The notes under the pieces: model-generated
The model's database searches: none
Told to the model about the DNA's origin: nothing
The model's input: the letters and a program-made list of their open reading frames with translations, nothing else
Shown here: piece after piece, positions 37,393 through 47,794 of the stretch
Numbering within the stretch: the stretch's first letter is position 1
How the letters are laid out: each line of letters opens with the position of its first letter
Assembly (NCBI GenBank): GCA_963759115.1
Contig: CAVWXT010000005.1
Coordinates: 558,001-622,000, forward strand
DNA from: CAVWXT01 sp963759115
GTDB taxonomy: Bacteria; Planctomycetota; Planctomycetia; Pirellulales; Thermoguttaceae
Direction of reading: 5' to 3'
DNA length: 64,000 bases
Position numbers and translations under genes: made by a program

Positions 37393-39490
37393 CTACTCCT
37401 CTTCCTCCTCCTTCATCTGCGCCTTGGCGATGATCTCCTGGAGGACGTTGCCGGGCACCACGTCGTAGTGGCTCAGCTCGATCGTGTAGCTGCCGCGGCC
37501 GCCGGTGATACTGGATAGGCTGCGGGCATAGGTTGTCACCTCGGCCAAGGGCACTTCGGCGATCACCGTCTGAAGATCGCCGCCGGCCGAGTCCATGCTC
37601 AACACGCGGCCGCGACGGCCCGACATGTCGCTGTTGATGTCGCCTACGTTAGCCGTCGGCACCGTGACCTCGATCCGCACGATCGGCTCCAGCAGCGACG
37701 GCTTGGCCTGCTGAAACACGTTGCGGAAGGCCATCGACGCGGCCGTCTTGAAGGCCTGCTCCGAACTATCGACGGGGTGGTGCTTACCGAAATGCACCTC
37801 GACGCACACGTTCTGCACCTTGTAGCCGGCGATCACGCCGCGCTCGATCCGGTCCTTGAAGCCCTTCTCCACCGCGGGCATGAAGTTGCTGGGAATCGTG
37901 CCGCCCACGACCGAATCGACCCAGAGGAAGTTGTTCGCCTCGTCGTAGTGCGTGTCTTTCATCGAGGGGAAACGCGCCTTGGTGGCCCACTCTTCGACGT
38001 TGACGTTCATGGGCAGGGGGAACATGCGGATGTGGACCTCGCCGAACTGTCCGCGGCCGCCGGTCTGCTTCTTGTGGCGATACATGCCCTCGGCGTTGGC
38101 CTGAACGGTTTCGCGGTAGGGGATTTTCGGTTCGCGGGTTTCCACTTCCACCTTGTCGCGCCGCTTGAGCCGCTCGCGGATGATCTGCAAGTGCAACTCG
38201 CTCATCCCCGTGATGACCATTTCCTTGGTCTGCGCGTCGAGATCGCGGCGGAAGGTGGGGTCTTCCTCGCAAATCTTGTGCAGCGCGCCGGAGAGCTTGC
38301 CCTCGTCGCCGCGGCTCTTGGGACTGGCCGCCAGGCCGACCATCGGCGTGGGGAACACGATGGGCGGCATCGTCAGTTCGCCGACGCTGGTACCGGTGTG
38401 CAGGTCTTCGACCTTGGCCACGGCCACGATCCCGCCGGGGCCGACCTCGTCGGCCGGTTGGGTCTCGTTGGCCTGCACGTCGAGGAGAGCCCAGTTTGAC
38501 GCCCTTCCGCACGCCCACCACCGGCACGATCGCGTCTTTCTTCAGCGTACCGGAGAAGACGCGGAGGAAACTGAGTTTTTGGACGAAGGGGTCGATGCGG
38601 GTCTTGAATACCTGGGCGACCAGCGGCCCCGCCGGGTCGGCCTTTACGTCGACCTCTTCGCCGGCCGCGTTCTTCGCCCGCCGGGTGATGGCGTCGGGCG
38701 GCAAGGCGCAGAGCCCGAGCGCGTCGATCAACTCCGGCAAGCCGCCGCCCGTCTTTCCCGAGACGCACACCATGGGGATCAGCGACCCCTGGGCCACCGC
38801 CTTGACGATCAGCCGGGCGATCTCCTCGTCGGTGGGAGGCGTGCCCTCGAAATATCGCTCCGTCACCTGCTCGTCGACCTCGATGATCGTTTCCAGGAGC
38901 GACTCGGCGATTTCGGCCGGATCGATCAGCGCGCCGGCCGCGTCGGCGGGGGGCTTGAGCGTGCTGGCCACGCCGCGAAAGGCCGCGCCCTGGCCCAGCG
39001 GCACGTTCAGCAGCACGCATGCCTTGCCGAACAGTTCCTGAATGTTCTCGACCAGGGTGGCGAAGTCGATGTTGTCGGAGTCCATTCGGCTCAAGACGAT
39101 CATCCGTCCGAGTCCGGCCTTCTTGGCCTCGGCGAACACCCGCCGCGTGTTCACTTCGATGCCCGATTGGGCGTTTATGACGATGGCCGCGGTATCGACG
39201 CCCCGCATGGCGCCGATCGCCTGGCCGACGAAATCGGGATAGCCCGGCGTGTCGATCACGTGGTAATGCCTGCCGCCGTGGTCGAAGTGTACGACCGTGG
39301 ATTCGATCGTGTACTTGTGATGCTTCTCTTCCTCATCGAAGTCGCAGATGCTGGTGCCGTCATCCACGCTGGCCGGGCGGCTGATCGCGCCGGTGGTGGT
39401 GAGGATCTTGTCAACCAGCGTGGTCTTGCCGGCCGAACCGTGTCCACAGAAGACGATGTTGCGAATCTGCTCGACGGAATACTTGGGCAT
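37393..39490 (-). CDS. fusA: Elongation factor G-like GTPase, frameshifted
   Basis: The product, about 699 residues, has all EF-G domains: G1 as GHGSAGKTTLVDKIL, G3 DTPGYPDF, a G4-like SRMDSDN, domain II (GPLVAQVFKTRIDPFVQKLSFLR), domain III (EMVITGMSELHLQIIRERL), domain IV (QTGGRGQFGEVHIRMFPL) and domain V (GRRGRVLSMDS). The frame changes near 38480. The P-loop GHGSAGKTT and SRMD differ from the canonical AHIDAGKTT and NKMD, pointing to a paralogous EF-G (EF-G2-like) rather than the main translocase. The C-terminus has five glutamates. Confidence 0.85.
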
Positions 39491-39511
39491 GAAAGGTTCC
39501 CTCGGAGAGAA

Positions 39512-40231
39512 TTACGTTATTTCCGCGGCGGCGAGCGCCTCGGCGATCGTTAGTGTTCCTTCATACAACGCCCGGCCGATGATGCAGCCGGCCATGGGCA
39601 CGGCCGCCAACCGGGCCACGTCTTCCTTCGTCGTCACGCCGCCGGAGGCGACGACCGGCCACTCGACGGCCGCCCGCATCGCGGCCATCGCCGGCACGTT
39701 CGGCCCGGCCATCATGCCGTCGGCGGCAATGTCGGTATACACCAATGCCGCAATCGGCTCGCCGGCAAAACGGCCAACCAACTCCGTCGCCGCCACGTCG
39801 CTAGTGGCCAGCCAGCCCTCGGTGGCTACACGGCCGCTCCGGGCATCAATTCCCAACACCAGCCGACCGGGATACTTGCGGCACATGCGGCAAAACCAGT
39901 CGGGCTCACGCAGCGCCAGGGTGCCGATCACCAGCCGCTCCAACCTCAGGCCGAGCAGCTCGCGAATCGACTCCTCGGTGCGAATGCCGCCTCCCAGCTC
40001 GCAGGGCACGCTCACGGCTTCGACAATCGACCGAACGCTGGCCCGATTGACCGGCCGGCCTTCGCGGGCGCCGTCCAGGTCGACCAGGTGCAAGCATTTC
40101 GCACCCAGGCTGACCCAGTGCCGGGCCATGGCGGCCGGATCGTCGCCGAAGACGGTTTCCTGGCGGTAATCGCCCTGCCGAAGGCGTACGCACTTGCCCC
40201 CCCGAAGGTCGATTGCCGGCCAGATTTCCAC
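39512..40231 (-). CDS. hisA: ProFAR isomerase of histidine biosynthesis
   Basis: HisA isomerises 5'ProFAR to PRFAR. The barrel shows VEIWPAIDLRGGKCVRLRQG with the first catalytic Asp, CLHLVDLDGAREG, VPCELGGGIRT, GIDARSGRVATEGW, LVYTDIAADGMMAGPN with the second catalytic Asp, and VVASGGVTTKED. The start is GTG at 40231, as nothing upstream in frame resembles HisA. The gene is 239 codons and intact. It stands apart from other his genes. Upstream, a palindrome (GACAGGTTGGCAACCTGTC) sits at 40414-40432. Confidence 0.92.
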   Translation of the reverse strand: MEIWPAIDLRGGKCVRLRQGDYRQETVFGDDPAAMARHWVSLGAKCLHLVDLDGAREGRPVNRASVRSIVEAVSVPCELGGGIRTEESIRELLGLRLERLVIGTLALREPDWFCRMCRKYPGRLVLGIDARSGRVATEGWLATSDVAATELVGRFAGEPIAALVYTDIAADGMMAGPNVPAMAAMRAAVEWPVVASGGVTTKEDVARLAAVPMAGCIIGRALYEGTLTIAEALAAAEIT

Positions 40232-40449
40232 GCGTCTTGTGCTCCTGCCCGTCGCCGGGCGCAGCGGCAAAACGCTCAATATGACACACAAACCGGCAAC
40301 GTGCAAGCGGCGCGCCGTGCGCGGGAAAGGTTGCGAACCTGACCAAGACAGACTGGTGGAACCGAATTCATTCCGTTTGAGCAGATTGAAATCCGCTCTA
40401 CCCAACCTCCCAGGACAGGTTGGCAACCTGTCCCACGGACGCTCTCTTG

Positions 40450-41849
40450 CTACCGGCGATAGCTGTTGTTGGGTTGCCGCGTCAGCGAGTCGGACTTCTC
40501 GCTGTCGGGGAGGGCCAGTTGCGTGCCGGGGGTAAGGTAATTGAAGTCCTTGCCCAGCACGTCGCGGTTCAGCTCGTAGATCTCTGCCCACCGCGACGCC
40601 TTGCCCAACTCGTAGCGGGCGATGTTGAAGAGCGTGTCGCCTTCGGCCACGGTGTAGGTCCGACCGGTGCGGTAGGACTGCCGAGTGCTCACGGCCGACA
40701 CGCGGCTCTGACTTTGGAGGGCCTCGCGGCGGCTGGGCTTTGGGCAGAGATCGGGATATGATTTCTCGAGTTCTGCGACCGCCGGGGCAGAAATCACGTC
40801 GCCGGGTCGAAGCCGGTCTTCGCTGGCGCCCTTACCGCGGTTCTGCTGCGCCAGGGCCTTGAAGTAGGCGCCCGTGCCGTAGAGCTTCTCGGAAATCGTC
40901 CAGAAACTGTCGTTCGGCTGCACCTCGTACTTACCGTCGTCGCGTCGCGCGGGCGGGGGGCTGAGCGACGCAACGCCGTCGCGATGGTGCAATCCGCCCC
41001 TGTCACGCGTTAACTCCGCCAGTTCGTGACGGCGATCCTCAGCCCCGTACGGCGCGGCAGGCGCACCGGCCGGCACAAAGCCGGCCCCAGCCATATTGGG
41101 CGGCTCCGTCTGCGAGGGCATCTGCATCGCCGGCTCGGAACGGGGACCTCGACGCGGCGGTTCCATAGCGAAAGGAGGAGCGGCGGGGAGCAAGTCGACC
41201 TCGACAAAGCCGTCTGGATCGGTACGAGCGGCCCCGACGTGCCCCGCGTGCTGATGCCGCTCTTCGCCTGGCGGAATGAGGTTTACCCCGGGGGACGCCT
41301 CCTGTAGTCTCAACGCTTCCCTGGCGTCTGGAATCGTTGTCAACTCGGATTCCTGACGATCGCGCCGCTTGGCGCGGTCGCCTTCGGGCGCCCTAAAGGG
41401 ATCGGCGATTGGGGGCGCCGGCATGCCAAATGTTGGGCTGCCGCCGCCTCCCCCGCCTCCCCGTGTGCTGTTCTTGTCGGCGACAGACGCCCATCGGTCG
41501 GCAGCACTGTCGGGGTGTTTTGGCGGCTTGGTGAACTCGCGTTCGGCCGGCACGATCGTCACCTGGTTGCCGGACCCGGGGTGTCGTGGCTTGAGGTCCT
41601 TGAAGAGCGGATCGTTCTTGCCTTCCTTGCCGAACTTCTCTTTCTCCTTGCCGTTGTCGCCATCGGTTGCCGAGGCGAGTTTGTCGTCTGCGCTCGATCC
41701 GGTCAGCCGCACGGCCGCCACGGCGCCGAGGACGAGCAACAACACCAGCAATCACCGCCACGCCGATCTTGGCTTCCTTGCCCAGGCGCGACGATCCGCC
41801 GGGTTTCTCTTCCTTGTTCTCTTCCTTCTCGTTTTCTTCCTTGACTCAT
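40450..41849 (-). CDS. Membrane-anchored LysM protein, frameshifted
   Basis: The ATG at 41849 leads, after a one-base shift, to a lysine/glutamate-rich segment (ENEKEENKEEKPGGSSRLGK) and a membrane helix (VAVIAGVV-LLLVLGAVAAV, shifted again near 41750). A long low-complexity proline/glycine region follows, including a run of seven glycines near residue 130. Two LysM-type domains close the protein: YEVQPNDSFWTISEKLYG and YTVAEGDTLFNIARYELG. It would bind peptidoglycan from the inner membrane. Its place right after mraZ-rsmH is where ftsL normally lies, suggesting a cell-wall role. Confidence 0.75.
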
Positions 41850-41900
41850 GTTCGAGCCTCCTTGCTGGAACCTGCCGGCACGAGGGCCGGGGCCAAAACG

Positions 41901-42788
41901 CTATACGCGTTCCGCGACGCGCAGCTTGGCACTGCGCGAGCGGGGGTTGTCGGCCATTTCTTCCTCGTCGGGCCGGATCGGCCGGCGGGTGAGCACCTTC
42001 AGCCGCTCGTCGCCGCGAAACGCCTCCTTCACCCGCCGGTCCTCCAGCGAGTGGAAACTGATGACCGCCATCCGTCCTCCCGGCCGCAGACAGCCGGGGA
42101 TGCGCCGCAGGGCGATCTCCAGCGATTTCAGTTCGTCGTTGACCGCGATCCGCAGGGCCTGGAAGGTCCGCGTGGCCGGATCGATCCGCTGCGCGTCGCG
42201 GCGTGCTCGGCACGCAGCGGCGGATCAACTCGGCCAGTTCGGCGGACGTCTCGATCGGCCGCTCGCGCCGCTGCCGCACGATCGCCTGCGCAATCCGCCG
42301 GCTGTATCGTTCCTCTCCGTAGTTCGAGATCAGTTCGGTCAAGTGTTCCACGCTCAGCCGGTTGACCAGCCGCCGTGCCGGCTCGCCGGAGAGTCGGATC
42401 GAATCGCAGGTCCAGCGGGCCGTCGGCCCAAAAACTGAATCCCCGGCTGCGGTCGGCCAACTGGTCGCTCGAAAGCCCCAGGTCCAGCACCACGCCGTCG
42501 ACCGTCTTGATCTCCAGTTGTTCGAGCACCTCGGGCAGGTCGCAAAAGTTCGCCCGCACCAGCCTCACCGGCAGGCCGCGGAGGTTCTCGCTCGGCGGCG
42601 TCGATGGCGGCCGGATCGCGGTCGATGCCGATCACCAGTCCGTCCTGGCCCACGCCGGCGGCCAGCGCCCGGGTGTGGCCGCCGCCGCCGAGCGTGCCGT
42701 CGACCAGCACCGCGCCCGGCCGCGGGTCCAGCCAGTGGACCACTTGCTCCAACAGCACGGGCACGTGAACCGATGACGGCTCGGTCAT
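41901..42788 (-). CDS. rsmH: 16S rRNA (cytosine1402-N4)-methyltransferase, frameshifted
   Basis: RsmH methylates C1402 of 16S rRNA using SAM. Recognisable parts in order: HVPVLLEQVVHWLDPRPGAV, DGTLGGGGHTRALA (SAM loop), GLVIGIDRDPAAID, VDGVVLDLGLSSDQL, RGFSFWADGPLDLRFDP, ISNYGEERYSRRIAQAIV, GRMAVISFHSLEDRRVK and the end NPRSRSAKLRVAERV. These are spread over all three frames with at least three shifts, near 42590, 42380 and 42200. As the gene is widely conserved and essential-like, sequence error is likely. It follows mraZ at the start of a dcw-type cluster. Confidence 0.85.
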
Positions 42789-42998
42789 GTTTTCGTGAGC
42801 CGAGTGTCTGGCCGGCACAGGATGAGAACCGGCATGTCGTCCCTGACACCCGCAGGAAACGGGTCGATATCCAAAAACACCCCACCTCAGGCGCGTCCGT
42901 GCGCCTGTGTGAGGTCGAGTGCTTGCGGTCGGCTCGTCGGCAAAGGCGACGAAGTCTTCCGCAATTCGCAACGGGCGGCCATCCCTGACCTCCCCGTC

Positions 42999-43079
42999 CG
43001 TGAGAACCCGCTTCACCCTCGCACCGGTGAACGTCCGGCGCCGATCAGGTGGCCGCAGATCGGCGCCACGGTTCTCACG
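42999..43079 (-). ncRNA. Three-way-junction RNA candidate between mraZ and rsmH
   Basis: On the mRNA strand an outer 10-bp stem (CGTGAGAACC with GGTTCTCACG) encloses a perfect 10-bp hairpin (GGCGCCGATC with GATCGGCGCC) and a 6-bp hairpin (TTCACC with GGTGAA). A further short pairing lies just downstream (ACGGG with CCCGT around 42972-42998). It lies in the 333-base untranslated spacer (42789-43121) between mraZ and rsmH. A cis-regulatory leader for rsmH is the simplest reading. No other gene is seen in the spacer. Confidence 0.6.
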
Positions 43080-43121
43080 CGTAGCGAACGGACGGACATC
43101 ACGAACGCTACGATCCTCCTG

Positions 43122-43561
43122 TCAACGAAAGGCGGCCTCGGCGATCTCGTCGTAGTGGCCTTGTCGTCTCGGCCAGGTACGACTGCCACCGCTCGGCAGC
43201 CCAAACCTCCACGTGATCCTGAACTCCCAACAACACCACTTCTTTCTCCAACCGGGCCAGTTCGGCCAGTTCGGGCGGAATTCGCACGCGTCCTTGCGAG
43301 TCCAATTCCACCCGCTGCGCCCGAGCATAAAACAGCCGGTTGAACGTCCGCACATCCTGCCGCGTCGGCGACGCCTGGGCCAGGCGGTCGGCCAAGCGGG
43401 CAAAGGCTTCCTCCGTGTACATGGCCAGCGATTGATCGGTTCCCGGGGCGATGTAGATGCCCCGTTGGCTCGCCAGACTCCAAAGCTTCCCGGAGCCGTT
43501 TGGGAATCGCCACTCGCAGCTTCTCGTCGATCGAGCGGCTGAAGGCGCCGGTCAGCAGCAT
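43122..43561 (-). CDS. mraZ: Transcriptional regulator MraZ, frameshifted
   Basis: MraZ is the first gene of the division and cell wall cluster in many bacteria and represses it. The N-terminal repeat starts MLLTGAFSRSIDEKLRVAIP, then KRLREAL; the frame changes near 43460 into MYTEEAFARLADRLAQA, and the second SpoVT/AbrB-like repeat is AQRVELDSQGRVRIPPELAEL. A last shift near 43160 gives the ending YDEIAEAAFR with the stop at 43122. The length of about 146 residues fits the family. Confidence 0.85.
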
Positions 43562-43757
43562 GTTTCACCACAATTCCCCACTGCGCCCCACAAAGCCCCA
43601 AAGATACCGACTTCCTCTCCCCGAGCACAAGGCGTTTTTTTCGCACGAAATCGGCGACTCGGACCGCGGCGTTTTTCGTAGCTCCTGTCTGCGATAGAAC
43701 TTCCAACATGCGGTCTCGACGTAAGTGGCCAAAGAGGATTTTTTTCGCAGCCATGAC

Positions 43758-44888
43758 TCAGCCCGCCGCGAGGGACTCCCAGAGGTCTTCGTAGGCCGCA
43801 ACCATCCGCGAAATCGCGAAGTTTTCTTCGGCCCGGCGGCGGTTCTCGTCGCCGATGGCGGCGGCCAACGCCGGATCGCGCATGAAGCTAACTACTTTGT
43901 CGGTAAGGGCTTGTGTATCGCCAGTAGCGAACCGTCTGCTCGGCGGCGGCCGGGCCCGAGCAGTTCCCGCACGCCTTCCACGTCCGAGGCCACCACCGGC
44001 CGGCGGCTGGCCATCGCCTCCAGCACCACGTTGGGCATCCCCTCCCAGGCCGAAGGCAGCACCAGGAGGTCGCTGGCGGCGAGGATTTCGGGCACGTCGG
44101 ATCGCCAGCCGGCGAAATGGACCCGCTCGGCAATGCCCGCCGCCTGGCAATGCGGCCTCCAGCCGGCGCCGCAGCGGGCCTTCGCCGACCAGCAGGAGAT
44201 CGCAGTCGGGCAGTCTTGCCAGCCACGCCGGGGCCGTCTCGATCAGCCACTGCACGCCCTTTTGCGGCTCCAGGCGGCCGACGAACGTGACGATCCGGCG
44301 TCCCGGCGCGAATGCCCAGCGCCGCGAGGTCGGCCGGCTGCCGGGCGGGGTACTTGTCGAGGTCGATGCCGTTGGGGATAACCACAAGCTTCTCCGGCGG
44401 AAGGCCGCCCTGACTGGCCGAGAACTCGGCAACCGACTGGCTGACGCAGACGTACCGATCTACCCAGCCCTGCGTCAGCCGATCGAGCCACAGATGCCAG
44501 CGCGACCCGCGTTCGGCCACGCGGATGCCGGAGACGACAGCCTTCACGCCGGCCCGGCGGGCGGCGATCCGCCCGAGCGATGTTGGCATGAAACAGGAAT
44601 GTTTGGACAATCTGCGGATTTTGGGCAGCCAGAAGCCGTCTCAGCCGTGCCGGCCACGACTGGGAAATTGCCAGATGCTTCGGCCGCCGAGACAGTGGAC
44701 CTCGCACGCCGGCCGCCTCCAGGGCGGGCAGACACGAGGCCTCTCCTCGTCGTGGCCGGGGCAGCCAGGCAGTAGACCACCGGAGCGAACCGTTGGCGGT
44801 CGATTCGGACGGCCAGCTCGGTCAGGCACCGTTCGGCCCCGCCGAGGTCGAGTTCGGTGATGCAGAGGGCGACGTTGATCTTCGCCAT
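43758..44888 (-). CDS. Glycosyltransferase, GT4-like, frameshifted
   Basis: The ATG at 44888 opens MAKINVALCITELDLGGAER, the glycine-rich start of GT-B glycosyltransferases. Later pieces in other frames are VSGIRVAERGSRWHLWLDRL, YVCVSQSVAEF, KLVVIPNGIDLDKYP, RIVTFVGRLEPQKGVQWLIE, CDLLLVGEGPLRRRLEAAL, PEILAASDLLVLPSAWEGMP with the donor-binding glutamate in NVVLEAMASRRPVVASDVEG, and the end NFAISRMVAAYEDLWESL. At least four shifts occur. It would transfer sugars from nucleotide donors to lipids or polysaccharides at the membrane. Confidence 0.8.
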
Positions 44889-45093
44889 ATTCTCAGTAGC
44901 GGGTAGGTTGGGCACCGCCCACAGAAACCAACGCCGTGTGGCGAGCATGCCGCCCTACAAGACTCCCGTTGCGATCAAACGGCGCCGCCCTGCCGTGTCC
45001 CCCTGCAATTCGACGGCTGGGGGCTTATACTCGTTTGTGCCGGGAGGGTAAAGCTCAGCTTGCCCCGCGCCACTCGGCTTAAGGAACCGCACG

Positions 45094-46144
45094 ATGTCGG
45101 AATTGGACGCAGTACGACTACGATCTGCCGAAGCGACCTGATTGCCCAGTCGCCGGCCGTCTGCCGGACCGACGCTCGGCTGCTGGTGGTGGATCGGAAC
45201 GCAAGTCGTTGGAGCACAAGCACATTCGCGATCTGCCCGAGATCCTTCGGCGGGACGATTGCCTGGTGATCAACGACACGCGGGTCGTGCCCGCCCGACT
45301 GGTCGGCCGCCGTCGCACACGGGCGGGCACTGGGAAGGGCTTTTTCTGGAGGCGAGCCCCGACGGCCTGTGGCGGGTGATGTGCAAGACCCGCGGCAAGC
45401 TCAAGCCGGGCGACACCATCACGCTGCTCAACGCCGACGGGGCAGGAAGACGTGCGGCTCCAACTGGGGGTGAAACAGGCCGACGGAACCTGGGTCGCCC
45501 GGCCGCTGGCCGACCGAGGATGCCTTCGCGCTGCTGGAGCGGGTGGGACGCGTGCCGCTGCCGCCCTACATCCGCAAGGGCGAAATGGTCGAGAGCCGAT
45601 CGGGAGCACTACCAGACGGTCTACGCCCAGGTGCCGGGCGCGGTGGCGGCGCCGACGGCCGGGCTGCACTTCACCGCAACCTTGCTCGACCGGTTGGCGG
45701 AGCAAGGCGTGGAACTCTGTCCGCTGACGCTGCACGTCGGGCCCGGCACGTTCCGGCCCATCACGGCCGAATCGCTGGCCGAGCACCGGATGCACTCCGA
45801 ATGGGGACGCGTGACTCAGGCAGCCGTCGACCGGATCGAGGCCTGCCGTCGCCGCGGCGGGCGGATCGTGGCCGTGGGAACCACGTCGGTCCGCCTGTTG
45901 GAGACGGCCGCCGCGAGCGGGCGAACTGAAGCCGTTTGTCGGCTACACCGACCTGTTCATCCGGCCGCCGTACCAGTTCCGCACGGTCGACGCCCTGCTG
46001 ACCAATTTCCATCTCCCCCGCACGACGTTGCTGGTGCTGGTGCGGACGTTCGGCGGCGACGAGTTGATTCGCCGGGCGTACGACGAGGCGATTCGCGAGC
46101 AGTACCGCTTCTACAGCTACGGCGACGCGATGCTGATCTTTTGA
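45094..46144 (+). CDS. queA: tRNA ribosyltransferase-isomerase (queuosine synthesis), frameshifted
   Basis: QueA moves the ribose of SAM to preQ1 in tRNA, forming epoxyqueuosine. Pieces in order: MSELD then YDLP, EHKHIRDLPEILRRDDCLVIN, DTRVVPARLVGRR, GHWEGLFLEASPDGLWRVM, RVGRVPLPPYIRKGE, YQTVYAQVPGAVAAPTAGLHF, VGPGTFRPITAESLAEHRMHSE, GTTSVRLLETAAASG and LLTNFHLPRTTLLVLVRTFGG. The frame shifts several times (near 45115, 45210, 45310, 45440, 45520, 45600 and 45925). The stop is at 46142-46144. Sequence error is likely. Confidence 0.88.
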
Positions 46145-46296
46145 GCGGTGACACGCTCCTTGTGGCTGGTGTGGGCGGACGCTATACTGCGGGTGGATCG
46201 GCATGTTAGTGGCGGGCTGCCGGCGGCGGCTGTTGCGGCTTTTTGCGCATCCGGTGGAATATGGATGGAACGTGTGAAGCAGGACGAGGCAGGAGC

Positions 46297-46710
46297 ATGG
46301 GCGAACACGCGCCGATCATCGATGCGATAAGGACGCATTACCCCAATGTGCAGGCCGTCTATCTGTTTGGGTCTTATGGCACGGCACAGCAATGGCCGGA
46401 CAGCGACGTGGATATCGCGTTGTTGCTGCCGGCCGAGGCGGCGAAACGCACAGGCAACCTTGCCATGACCGATCTGCACGCGGCGTTGGAACGGCTGCTT
46501 GGCAAGGCCGTGGACCTGATCAATTTGCGGCGGGTGTCCACCGTGTTTCAGAAGGAAATCATTCTGGGCGAACGACGTATCTTCTGCGCCGATCAGTATG
46601 CCGCGGACGAGTTCGAAATGTTGGTGCTGTCGTTCTATCACAAACTGAATGAGGAGAGGGCGGAAGTGATGGCCGAGGGGCTCAACAGCGGGAGGTTCTA
46701 CGACGTATGA
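46297..46710 (+). CDS. mntA: MntA-type antitoxin nucleotidyltransferase
   Basis: The ATG at 46297 follows AGGAG directly upstream. The product has the minimal nucleotidyltransferase signature YLFGSYGTAQQWPDSDVDIA (GSx10DxD), as in MntA antitoxins that inactivate HepT toxins by adding AMP groups to a tyrosine. The helical tail (YHKLNEERAEVMAEGLN) is typical. The stop overlaps the start of the HEPN gene (ATGA), the standard operon arrangement. Confidence 0.85.
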   Translation: MGEHAPIIDAIRTHYPNVQAVYLFGSYGTAQQWPDSDVDIALLLPAEAAKRTGNLAMTDLHAALERLLGKAVDLINLRRVSTVFQKEIILGERRIFCADQYAADEFEMLVLSFYHKLNEERAEVMAEGLNSGRFYDV

Positions 46711-47118
46711 ACGAGATCCTCTTGAACAAGAAAGTCAGCATCGAGCGATGTGTCGCCCAGATCGACAAGTACTACGCTCTTAAGAGCAGCTTGCCCTTCG
46801 AGACGGACTATCTTCGGCAGGACGCCATAAGCATGAATCTGCAACGTATCTGCGAGTTGGCCATCGACATCGCCAATCACCTCGTCAAAACCAAGAAGCT
46901 TGGATTGCCCCAGGACAGCAGAGACTCGTTTGCCCTGCTACAGCGCCGGCCTGATTGGTGTGGGGCAAATGAACTTGCTTCAGGCGATGGTGGGGTTCCG
47001 TAATGTCCTGGTGCACGAGTACACCAGAGTTGATCTGCGCGTTCTGGTGGATGTGATAGAGCACCGGATGCGGGAGGTGCTCGACTTCGCCAGTGCCGCG
47101 TTGAAGGCTTCGGATTAG
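46707..47118 (+). CDS. hepT: HepT-type HEPN toxin, frameshifted
   Basis: The helical protein starts MNEILLNKKVSIERCVAQID and contains NLQRICELAIDIANHLVKTK. After a one-base shift near 46935 the second half has GVGQMNLLQAMVGFRNVLVHEYTRVD, where RNVLVHEY is the HEPN RNase motif Rx4HxY; the tyrosine is the AMPylated residue in known HepT. Joined it is about 137 residues. It overlaps the mntA stop by four bases. Confidence 0.85.
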
Positions 47119-47155
47119 ATTTTGCCGTTGGGCAATCATCGAAAAGGATCGTGCG

Positions 47156-47779
47156 GTGTCTGAGACTCAAACTGAACGTGTGTTGGTCGTGCCCACGGAA
47201 TTGTTTCACCGGCTGGGCTACTTCCAGGGGTTCACGGGCGACGTGGGCCGCTACTTGGATGATTTGCTCCGGCCCGAAAACACCACGTACCGGCCGCGAG
47301 ACCAGGTGGAGAAGGACCCCGGCTTCAAACAACTGATCCCCTACATGATTTTTCGACACACCGATCCTTCCGGCCGGCAGACCGTTTTTCAGTACACCCG
47401 CGGCACGGGCATGGGCGAAGGCCGGCTGCACCGCAAGCGGAGCGTGGGCATCGGCGGGCATATCTCGTCCGTCGATGCGGCCTCGAACGGCAGCGGAAAT
47501 CCCTACGAGGAGGGAATGCGGCGTGAGCTGGAGGAAGAGGTAGACGTCGATACGCCTTACACGGCCCGATGTGTCGGAATGATCAACGACGATCAAACCG
47601 AGGTAGGCCGCGTACATCTCGGCGTGGTTCACCTGTTCGACGTCGAGCGGCCGTCGGTTCGGCCGCGCGAGACGGAAATCATCGAGTGCGGCTTCCGGCC
47701 CGTCGAGGCGATCCTGGCCGACATGACCGGATTCGAGACGTGGTCGGAGATTTGCATGAGGGCATTGTTCGGGAAGTAG
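47156..47779 (+). CDS. Nudix-fold putative phosphoesterase
   Basis: The GTG at 47156 starts SETQTERVLVVPTELFHRLGY, 207 residues. The Nudix box is loosely kept: GGHISSVDAASNG followed by YEEGMRRELEEEVDV (core REXXEE). The surrounding sequence (YMIFRHTDPSGRQTVFQYTR; VHLGVVHLFDVERP) belongs to a conserved bacterial family of putative phosphoesterases. It lies 37 bases after hepT and 15 bases before the cysteine desulfurase gene, perhaps co-transcribed with the latter. Confidence 0.8.
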   Translation: MSETQTERVLVVPTELFHRLGYFQGFTGDVGRYLDDLLRPENTTYRPRDQVEKDPGFKQLIPYMIFRHTDPSGRQTVFQYTRGTGMGEGRLHRKRSVGIGGHISSVDAASNGSGNPYEEGMRRELEEEVDVDTPYTARCVGMINDDQTEVGRVHLGVVHLFDVERPSVRPRETEIIECGFRPVEAILADMTGFETWSEICMRALFGK

Positions 47780-47794
47780 TAGTCGGCCGGAATC

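Noticed and set aside
42354..43016. Open frame through the mraZ-rsmH spacer
   Set aside because: No resemblance to proteins upstream of the RsmH start; the spacer contains stable RNA stems.
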